A stretch of 64,000 nucleotides of DNA from CAVSUB01 sp963730995 (lineage in GTDB: Bacteria; Acidobacteriota; Vicinamibacteria; Vicinamibacterales; 2-12-FULL-66-21): positions 1 to 64,000 of the forward strand of contig CAVSUB010000009.1 in NCBI GenBank assembly GCA_963730995.1, in the 5' to 3' direction. The notes beneath the pieces are model-generated. The model was not told where the DNA came from, searched no databases, and worked only from the letters and a program-made list of their open reading frames with translations. This document shows, piece after piece, positions 58,059 to 64,000 of the stretch; position 1 is the first letter of the stretch; each line of letters starts with the position of its first letter. The position numbers were made by a program, and so were the translations under genes.

Positions 58059-59408
58059 CTACTTCTCTTTGTGCGTCTCCCCCGCGTCGAGCAGATGCGG
58101 CAGCTCGGTTCCCACCGACGGCGCAAGCACTCCAGCCTTCACATACGTGAAGAGCTTGTCGCGGGTGTCGACGATGTCGAGATTGCGCATCGTGAGCTGA
58201 CCGATGCGATCCTGCGGCGTGAAGGCGCCTTCGCCTTTCTCCATCGTCAGACGCTCCGGCTTGTAGGTCAGGTTCGGGCTCTTCGTATCGAGGATCGAGT
58301 AGTCGTTGCCCCGCCGCAACTCGAGAGTGACCTCGCCGGTGATGGCTCGCGCGATCCAGCGCTGCGCGGTCTCGCGCAGCATCATCGACTGCGGATCGAA
58401 CCAGCGGCCCTGATAGAGCAGGCGCCCGAGCCGCCGGCCCTGATCGCGGTACTGCTCGATCGTGTCTTCGTTGTGGATGCCCGTCACGAGCCGCTCGTAG
58501 GCGGCGAACAGCAGCGCCATGCCGGGCGCCTCGTAGATGCCGCGGCTCTTGGCTTCGATGATGCGATTCTCGATCTGATCGCTCATGCCGAGGCCATGAC
58601 GGCCGCCGATCCGATTCGCCTCGAGCATCAGTTGCACGGAGTCCTTGAAGCCGATCCCGTTCAGCGAGGCCGGCTGCCCGTCCTCGAACGCGACCGTCAC
58701 CGCTTCGGGTTTGACCGGCGTATCTTCTCGCCAGAACGGGACGCCCATGATCGGCTCGACGATCGTCATGCCTTTGTTGAGGAACTCGAGATCCTTTGCT
58801 TCGTGCGTGGCGCCGAGGATGTTCGAGTCGGTGGAGTAGGCTTTCTCCATGCTCATCTTGTAGCTGAGCCCCGCGCGCTCCATGTACTCGGACATCTCTT
58901 TGCGTCCGCCCAGTTCGTCGATGAACTGCTGATCGAGCCAGGGCTTGTAGATTTTGAGGTTCGGATTCGCAAGCAGTCCGTACCGGTAGAACCGCTCGAT
59001 GTCATTGCCCTTGAACGTGCTGCCGTCTCCCCAGATGTTGACGTCGTCTTCTTTCATCGAGACGACGAGCATCGTGCCGGTCACCGCGCGGCCGATCGGC
59101 GTCGTGTTGAAGTACGGCACGCCGGCCGTGGAGATGTGGAAGGCTCCGCACTGCAGAACGGCGAGACCTTCGGCGACCAGCTGCGATCGACAGTCGATGA
59201 GGCGGGCGTTCTCGGCCCCGTATTGCATCGCGCGTCTGGGGATCTCGTCGTAGTCGGGTTCGTCGGGCTGACCGAGATTCGCGGTGTAGGCGTAGGGAAT
59301 CGCGCCCTTCGCGCGCATCCAATGAAGCGCCGCGCTGGTATCGAGGCCGCCCGAAAACGCGATGCCGACCTTTCGGCCTGCGGGTACGCTCTGCAGAATG
59401 TTCGCCAT
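58059..59408 (-). CDS. argG: Argininosuccinate synthase
   Basis: A 449-aa enzyme joining citrulline and aspartate with ATP, next to last in arginine synthesis. ATG 59408 has CGGAGAG upstream. The PP-loop ATP motif is GIAFSGGLDTSAALHWM. Other blocks are AYTANLGQPDEPDYDEIPRR, GNDIERFYRYGLLANPNLKI and GRHGLGMSDQIENRIIEAKS. Length and sequence match the longer E. coli-type class rather than the ~400-aa class. It is not near other arg genes. Confidence 0.94.
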   Translation of the reverse strand: MANILQSVPAGRKVGIAFSGGLDTSAALHWMRAKGAIPYAYTANLGQPDEPDYDEIPRRAMQYGAENARLIDCRSQLVAEGLAVLQCGAFHISTAGVPYFNTTPIGRAVTGTMLVVSMKEDDVNIWGDGSTFKGNDIERFYRYGLLANPNLKIYKPWLDQQFIDELGGRKEMSEYMERAGLSYKMSMEKAYSTDSNILGATHEAKDLEFLNKGMTIVEPIMGVPFWREDTPVKPEAVTVAFEDGQPASLNGIGFKDSVQLMLEANRIGGRHGLGMSDQIENRIIEAKSRGIYEAPGMALLFAAYERLVTGIHNEDTIEQYRDQGRRLGRLLYQGRWFDPQSMMLRETAQRWIARAITGEVTLELRRGNDYSILDTKSPNLTYKPERLTMEKGEGAFTPQDRIGQLTMRNLDIVDTRDKLFTYVKAGVLAPSVGTELPHLLDAGETHKEK

Positions 59409-59471
59409 GTGCTCTCCGAAAACCACCATCATACGGTGAGCGTCCGATGGACCGCGCGTTTCGATCGCGTT

Positions 59472-59490
59472 ACTCTTAATTAATTAATTG
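59472..59490. repeat. AT-rich TTAA tandem
   Basis: TTAATTAATTAATTGACA, an unusually AT-rich run in the 141-bp gap between divergent argG and the following gene. It may include promoter elements (TTGACA). Confidence 0.55.
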
Positions 59491-59549
59491 ACAGCCGGCA
59501 ATCGTCGGCGTAGCCTGCGGAAGGGTCGATCTTTCGCGGGGGCGTACCG

Positions 59550-60530
59550 ATGCGGGCAGCAATCGGGATCGGATGCGTACTGGCGATGGCGCTCGTCGAC
59601 TCTGCGCCCGTTCGAGGTTCGCGCGAGCGCGCCGGCGGACTGGTGGCGCCCGCGGAGATCGGATCGGCCCTCGGGACGACAGTGGAGTGCCCGCCCAGCG
59701 CTTCCATGCGGCCGGTGATGACTCACCGGTACAAGATGTCCGGCAGTGTTCGTCCGCTGCTGTTCTGGATCGGCAAGGACGACATCGGCATCGCGCGCAT
59801 CGTCTGGCGGCGCGGAGACGGCGCCGCCATAGGGTACGAGTTCCTCGTCGGGACCGATCCCGCCAAAGCGCCGCGCTCGCTGAATCGCTGGGGATACATT
59901 GCGGAGGACATCGAAGGTGCCGACGGCTCCATCCTCGCGCTGATGACCGGCGCCGACGAAGCGACGTACAACGAGGCGGCCTCCAATTCCAGCCGGCCGC
60001 CGGGTGCGGGCGATTTTCGCGCGATCCAGGCCCATGTCGAGCGCGGCGCGGCGACGTGGCAGACCGCGCGCGTCAGCACGCCGTCCCCTCTGACCGTGCA
60101 CGACGTGGACGCGGCGCTCGAACGCATCCGTCACGAGACGGCTGCTGCCCCAAGTCGAGGCATGTCGCTGCCGTCGGGCGCCCGCCCGGGTTTCCTCACG
60201 GCAGTTGCCGAGCTCATCGATCTCGCGGTCACCGGAGTGAACCGCAGGACCGACACGCGTGAGCTGCTGCGCCCCCGGGTTCAGTACGTATTCGGGCAGG
60301 GTGCGTACGAGATCCATCTGCGAGAGGTGGAGTCTCTGCGAGCCGACTACGACGGTCGGCTCATTGCGGCCGTCCGGACGGCGTTCGAGATCCGCACGCT
60401 CGCCACTGACGCCCGGACGCGGTTCGAGATCACGTCCGGATCCGACGGCGATCTTGCCGGCGTGCCCGTCGCGATCTCCTGGCAGCCACGGTGGTGGCTG
60501 CGTGTCGAGCTCAGCCTCGAATCGAAGTAG
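59550..60530 (+). CDS. Exported protein of unknown function
   Basis: A 326-aa protein with a signal peptide (MRAAIGIGCVLAMALVDSAP). The mature part alternates beta strands and helices (MRPVMTHRYKMSGSVRPLLF, WIGKDDIGIARIVWRRGDGA, RSLNRWGYIAEDIEGADGSI). A Pro/Ser-rich middle is followed by QYVFGQGAYEIHLREVESLR and a C-terminal beta region ending WQPRWWLRVELSLESK. I recognise no family. Codon usage matches its neighbours. It is divergent from argG and lies upstream of the IS110-type element. Confidence 0.65.
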   Translation: MRAAIGIGCVLAMALVDSAPVRGSRERAGGLVAPAEIGSALGTTVECPPSASMRPVMTHRYKMSGSVRPLLFWIGKDDIGIARIVWRRGDGAAIGYEFLVGTDPAKAPRSLNRWGYIAEDIEGADGSILALMTGADEATYNEAASNSSRPPGAGDFRAIQAHVERGAATWQTARVSTPSPLTVHDVDAALERIRHETAAAPSRGMSLPSGARPGFLTAVAELIDLAVTGVNRRTDTRELLRPRVQYVFGQGAYEIHLREVESLRADYDGRLIAAVRTAFEIRTLATDARTRFEITSGSDGDLAGVPVAISWQPRWWLRVELSLESK

Positions 60531-60712
60531 CGCACCGCCAGAGGAGAAAGAGTGTGATGGACCGGTAGTGGTCATCAGTGTGGCTGCGCGCCCGGTACGG
60601 AGGTGACGGAGAGAGCGGAGTTCACAACGGAGGAACTAAGAGAACGAAGAGACTATGAGTGGGTCGCGCGATTAAGCTCCGTTGAGGTGTTCAAAGCCAC
60701 AAGGAGGCTGAA

Positions 60713-61840
60713 ATGATCGCAACGACCCACCCCGCCGTGAGTGTAGCCGAGCCGACGTTGGATGTAGCCTTCGAGTTGGGCCAGCGGCACTGGAAGCTGG
60801 CGATCACGTCCGGATTTGGTGTGCCGCCGTGGCTGCGCACGGTGGCGAGCGGGGACCTGGGGGCGGTCGAGCGGGTGATCCGGGAGGGGCGGCGGCGGTT
60901 CGGCGTGGCGGGGTCTGCGCGCGTGGTGAGTTGTTACGAGGCGGGACGTGACGGCTTTTGGATCCACCGCGCGTTGGCGGCGCGGGGGGTGCAGAACCGC
61001 GTGGTCGACTCGGCGAGCATTGAGGTGAATCGGCGCGCGCGCCGGGCGAAGACGGATCGGCTCGATGCCGTGAAGTTAGTGCAGATGCTCGTGCGGGCGT
61101 GTTACGGCGAGTCGCGCGTGTGGAGCGAAGTCCGCGTGCCGAGTGTGGCCGAGGAAGCCGCGCGCCAGGTGAGTCGGGAGCGGACGGCCTTGACGCGCGA
61201 GCAGACGCGGCTGGTGAACCAGCTGCGAGGCTGGCTGACGACGTGGGGGGCCCAGCTCCCGCGACGCCGCCGCGAGGACTGGTGGACGCGGGTCCGCGAT
61301 TGGGCGGGCGCCGCACTGCCGCCCGAACTCCAAGCGCGCTTGGCCCGGGCGGAAGCGCGGCTCCACGCCGTGGCGGCGCAGCTCGCGGAGATCGAGACGG
61401 GGCAAGCGCAGGCCGTCGCTGCCGCCGCGCCGACCAGTGCGGTCCGCCAGTTGGTCCGGCTGAAGGGCGTGGCCACGACGGGCGCGTCGGTGCTGGTCGA
61501 CGAGGGGCTGGTGTGGCGGGCGTTCCGGAATCGTCGGCAGATTGGCGGGCTCCTCGGCTTCGCGCCGACGCCGTACGACAGTGGTGAGACGGTGCGAGAG
61601 CAAGGCATCAGTCGGGCGGGGAACGCGCGGCTGCAAGCGACCAGTGTCCAGTTGGCCTGGAATTGGGTCCGGTGGCAACCGGCGAGTCCCCTGACGCAGT
61701 GGTTTCAGGCGCGGTTTGCGACGGGGCGACGCGCGCGTCGGATCGGGATTGTGGCCGTCGCGCGCAAGTTGGTGATCGCCCTGTGGCGGTATGTCACCAC
61801 GGGCGATCTGCCAGCCGGGGCGCTCCTGAAAGGCGCGTAG
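60713..61840 (+). CDS. IS110-family transposase/recombinase
   Basis: A 375-aa DEDD recombinase from ATG 60713, AAGGAGG upstream. The N-terminal RuvC-like domain contributes Asp (TLDVAFELGQRHWKLAIT), Glu (VVSCYEAGRDGFW) and the Asp pair in RRAKTDRLDAVKLVQMLV. A helical linker (SRERTALTREQTRLVNQLRG) is followed by the C-terminal Tnp domain LVRLKGVATTGASVLVDEGL and GFAPTPYDSGETVREQGI, with the presumed catalytic Ser in the SGE stretch, then SRAGNARLQATSVQLAWN. IS110 enzymes work with an element-encoded bridge RNA, for which the long downstream flank is the likely source. Confidence 0.88.
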   Translation: MIATTHPAVSVAEPTLDVAFELGQRHWKLAITSGFGVPPWLRTVASGDLGAVERVIREGRRRFGVAGSARVVSCYEAGRDGFWIHRALAARGVQNRVVDSASIEVNRRARRAKTDRLDAVKLVQMLVRACYGESRVWSEVRVPSVAEEAARQVSRERTALTREQTRLVNQLRGWLTTWGAQLPRRRREDWWTRVRDWAGAALPPELQARLARAEARLHAVAAQLAEIETGQAQAVAAAAPTSAVRQLVRLKGVATTGASVLVDEGLVWRAFRNRRQIGGLLGFAPTPYDSGETVREQGISRAGNARLQATSVQLAWNWVRWQPASPLTQWFQARFATGRRARRIGIVAVARKLVIALWRYVTTGDLPAGALLKGA

Positions 61841-62581
61841 GCTCGTCGCCCGCGCCGCGCCCGTCGCCTGCGTGCTGCGTGTACGAGTTTCGTAGGGTCG
61901 TCGACGCGACCGCAACGAAGAAGGTACCGCAGCGCTCGTGTCCGGATCGAGACGGCACAGTCTCTGGGGGCCGCGCCACGGCGGTGCGCGCCCGGATAGA
62001 AGACGAGGCCTGGGTCACTGACTCACGGCATGCCCGGACCCCGCAGCGACCTCGGGTGCACGCAGGGCGGGCCGATCGTCCGCCCGCGCGATTGGGTGAT
62101 GCGAGCGCCGCCTGCGCGGGCCGCAACTGGGAGTGGGCGGCCTGCTCGGCGGCAGCCACGCTCGAGTGTCGTGCTGGACTGGCGGAATTCTTTCGGACGT
62201 GAGAGAGGCACCTTGACAGCGGACCCAACATAGAAGACGAAACGGAGAAGACGCAGCCCCCGCGGGCGTGACCGCGCGAAGCGCGGCGAGTGACGAGGGG
62301 CGCGCCGGGCGCAAGTGGGTGGCGGGCGTGGGCCACTTGCGCCCGTCGCGACCCTCGCCACTCGGACGCCGGCCGCGGCCGGCGTCACGCCCACCCGCCG
62401 AGTCGAACCACATCCTCTTCTCCGTTCGTCCTCCGTTGGCTCCGTTGCTCCGTTGTGAACTCCGTTGTCTTCGCGACCTCCTGCGCGCGTCCGCCAGCTT
62501 CTCGGCAGTCGATCTGATGACCCACGACCGATAAGCCGACCCAGTCGAAAGGACTCTCGCGAGCCCGTATGATATGGGGTC
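61841..62581. other. 741-bp non-coding region after the IS110 recombinase
   Basis: No convincing gene is seen; frames on both strands lack ribosome sites and domains. The first ~390 bases are presumably the element's right flank and could encode a bridge RNA. From 62272 there is a run of strong hairpins (62272-62286, 62287-62364) and a perfect 22-bp palindrome (62365-62386), then CTCCGTT-rich sequence to 62475. The final 100 bases precede the winged-helix gene. Confidence 0.6.
62272..62386. repeat. Cluster of strong palindromes
   Basis: CCGCGC-GAA-GCGCGG at 62272-62286. A three-part stem follows: CGAGTG/CACTCG (62287-62292 with 62359-62364), CGAGGG/CCCTCG (62294-62299 with 62352-62357), and GGGCGCAAGTGG/CCACTTGCGCCC (62307-62318 with 62333-62344). 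The perfect palindrome at 62365-62386 is centred on CGGCCGCGGCCG. Confidence 0.85.
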
Positions 62582-63673
62582 GTGCCCCGTGACGTTCTCA
62601 CCCTCCGCCAGCTGAATCGCGCGACGCTCGCGCGACAGATGCTCCTCACGCGCAGTCGAACTTCAGTCCTGGACGCCACGCAGCAGCTCCTGGCGCTGCA
62701 GGCGCAGATCGCGCGTCCGCCCTTCGTGGGCCTGTGGTCGAGAATCGATCGACTGAAGCGCGAGGACGTCGTCAACGCGCTGGTGGACAAACGGCTCGTG
62801 CGCGGTACGTCGCTGCGCGGAACGCTGCACGTCATGACAGCGAGCGACTTCGTCCGCTTCCGCTCGACGCTGCAGACGGCGCTGGATCGGGGGCTCAAGA
62901 TTGTCGGCGGGAGGCTCGACGGCGTGCCGATCGATCCGCTGCTGGCGCTCGCCGGTAAATTCTTCCGCGAGCCAAAGACCTTCGACGCGTTCCGCGATCA
63001 TCTCGCCGAGAAGTTTCCGAAAGGCGACATCCGCGCGATGGCGTATGCCGCCCGTTTGAAGGTCCCACTGCTGCAGGTTCCGACACCGGCGACCTGGGGA
63101 TTCCCCGTGCAGGCTGACTTCATCACCGCGGAGGCGTGGCTCGGGACACCGAAGAAAGAAGCGGCTGCTGACGCCCAGGAGTTCGTGCTCCGGTACCTCG
63201 CGGCGTATGGACCGGCCACCGCGACCGACGCCCAAGCGTGGTCTGGTCTGCCGGCGCTCAAGCCGATCTTCGAGGCGCTGCGGCCCCGGCTCGTGACGTT
63301 TCGTGGCGAACGCGGTGGAGAGCTGTTCGATCTGCCTGATGCGCCGCGGCCGCCGGTCGACACACCGGCGCCCGTGCGCCTGCTGCCGGAATGGGACAGC
63401 GTCATCGTGACGCGCGCCGACGCTCGGCTGCTGCCGCTGCAACACAGATCGTCCGTGTTTCAGCCGGGTCTGCGGGTCCTGCCGACGGTACTCGTCGATG
63501 GAACCGTCGCCGGCACATGGAAGATTGAGTGCCGGCGGACCGCCGGGTCGCTGATCGTGTCGCTCTTTGCGAATCAGCCCGCGAAGGTGCGTCGCGAAAT
63601 CGAGTCGGAAGCTCACGCGCTGCTGGCATTCGCCGAACCGGACGCCGCGACCCGACAAGTCAAGATCGGCTGA
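62582..63673 (+). CDS. Winged-helix DNA-binding protein, AlkZ/HTH_42 family
   Basis: A 363-aa protein starting at GTG 62582. It matches the HTH_42 family of DNA glycosylase-related proteins: RQLNRATLARQMLLTRSRTS, then the LLALQAQIARPPFVGLWSR segment, whose QxQ (QAQ) is the catalytic motif of AlkZ, the glycosylase that unhooks interstrand crosslinks. Further blocks are LVRGTSLRGTLHVMTASDFV, LRYLAAYGPATATDAQAWSG and LLPEWDSVIV. It may repair bulky or crosslinked bases or act on a self-made toxin; AlkZ members lie in antibiotic clusters, but none is seen here. Confidence 0.87.
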   Translation: MPRDVLTLRQLNRATLARQMLLTRSRTSVLDATQQLLALQAQIARPPFVGLWSRIDRLKREDVVNALVDKRLVRGTSLRGTLHVMTASDFVRFRSTLQTALDRGLKIVGGRLDGVPIDPLLALAGKFFREPKTFDAFRDHLAEKFPKGDIRAMAYAARLKVPLLQVPTPATWGFPVQADFITAEAWLGTPKKEAAADAQEFVLRYLAAYGPATATDAQAWSGLPALKPIFEALRPRLVTFRGERGGELFDLPDAPRPPVDTPAPVRLLPEWDSVIVTRADARLLPLQHRSSVFQPGLRVLPTVLVDGTVAGTWKIECRRTAGSLIVSLFANQPAKVRREIESEAHALLAFAEPDAATRQVKIG

Positions 63674-63830
63674 GACGCGGGTCGAGCTCCAGCGGAAGAA
63701 GTTCCGTCCTCCAGGAATTATGGCTGTGCTGGAACCTTGTCCAGAGTGGCACAATAGACCGCCTCAGAGCTGAATACAGCCTCAGAGCTGGCAAAGACCC
63801 ATGAGATCGGACTCCAAACAAAAATGAATC

Positions 63831-63859
63831 TTGTCAGATATACACCAATTGGGTTATAT
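63831..63859 (+). promoter_or_regulatory. Sigma70-like promoter at the right edge
   Basis: TTGTCA (63831-63836), 17-bp spacer, TTATAT (63854-63859), in a markedly AT-rich stretch (63785-63870), unlike the surrounding sequence. Just upstream the string GCCTCAGAGCTG occurs twice in direct orientation (about 63762-63790). Confidence 0.55.
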
Positions 63860-63893
63860 TAATGGCTGCGCCGATTATCAGAGGAGTAGCCTC

Positions 63894-64000
63894 GTGCCCG
63901 ATTCTGCCCATACCGCCATTCGCGTCGTGCTCCGTCCGGATCGTAGGCAGTCTGATGACCGTCGCGGCCAGAACCGCGGAGGTCGCAGAGCTTCCGATCA
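63894..64000 (+). CDS. Start of a gene cut by the window edge
   Basis: GTG 63894 has GAGGAG 8 nt upstream and follows the promoter by 35 bp. The visible 35 residues are VPDSAHTAIRVVLRPDRRQS and an Arg-rich continuation, with no stop. An ATG at 63862 in another frame is also open to the edge (MAAPIIRGVASCPILPIPPF), but it lies only 3 bp from the -10 box. The family cannot be recognised. Confidence 0.4.
   Translation, partial: MPDSAHTAIRVVLRPDRRQSDDRRGQNRGGRRASD

Larger units (their letters stand above)
60616..62464. mobile_element. IS110-family element with flanking inverted repeats (ends not defined)
   Basis: The recombinase gene lies within a region bounded by a 17-bp inverted repeat: CGGAGTTCACAACGGAG at 60616-60632 and its exact inverse at 62448-62464. 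IS110 elements lack true terminal inverted repeats, so these are more likely a dispersed repeat (ACGGAG units) that hosts the insertion than its own ends. Within it, the recombinase is followed by about 390 bp of structured non-coding sequence. The exact boundaries need comparison with an empty site. Confidence 0.5.

Noticed and set aside
1..64000. tRNA, rRNA and tmRNA genes
   Set aside because: Reading both strands by eye showed no T-arm GTTCRANNC in a cloverleaf context and no rRNA segments; a covariance scan would be decisive.

Overview
The window looks like a chromosome segment of a high-GC, Gram-negative, heterotrophic bacterium, most likely an acidobacterium of the Vicinamibacteria type (inference). 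The signs are a long Oar-like TonB-dependent receptor with an N-terminal carboxypeptidase-regulatory domain, an ECF sigma factor overlapping a Ser/Thr kinase with a beta-propeller tail, several quinoprotein-like propellers, many Tat or Sec exported sugar enzymes (Gfo/Idh, DUF1080, GMC), and GC-rich palindromic repeats between genes. I found no tRNA, rRNA or CRISPR array.

Left part (1-28.9 kb): an ankyrin protein cut by the window edge, a rhomboid-fold protein that seems to lack its catalytic His, a glycosyltransferase relic, a PEP-CTERM protein, a TPR protein coupled to a GH31 glycosidase, an ABC exporter overlapping a family-B DNA polymerase, a run of quinoprotein, ManD-like, DUF305 and LVIVD genes, a propeller/BtuF-like pair, LigD-type polymerase and ATP-dependent ligase as separate convergent genes (the ligase frameshifted), FabF, an MFS transporter, an FMN-dependent alpha-hydroxy-acid oxidase and DAHP synthase.

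Centre (29-49 kb): a carbohydrate-utilisation region. It holds a gluconolactonase, DUF1080 hydrolase, alkaline-phosphatase-fold enzyme, alginate-lyase-family enzyme, LacI regulator, TonB receptor, alpha-L-fucosidase (GH29), rhamnose/fucose mutarotase-like protein, sigma/kinase pair, SDR, GH88 uronyl hydrolase and Gfo/Idh oxidoreductase. Four copies of a 14-bp palindrome, CTTTAMCGNTAAAG, lie upstream of lacI, the TonB receptor, the fucosidase and the mutarotase. They look like the operators of the LacI protein encoded there and tie these genes into one local regulon. The likely substrate is a fucose- or rhamnose-containing uronate polysaccharide.

Right part (49-64 kb): ComEA-like, ArfB, ArsR, a di-haem peroxidase, an EfpL/YeiP-type elongation factor P, a sugar isomerase-like Tat protein, DUF1835, a GMC dehydrogenase with its small subunit, ArgG with a histidine-kinase relic behind it, an IS110-family recombinase with a long structured non-coding flank (a possible bridge-RNA locus), an AlkZ-like winged-helix protein, and an AT-rich edge with a promoter and the start of another gene.

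The observations most worth following are the LacI operator set, a repeated two-hairpin element that follows stop codons and whose stems covary between copies, and the structured region downstream of the IS110 recombinase.
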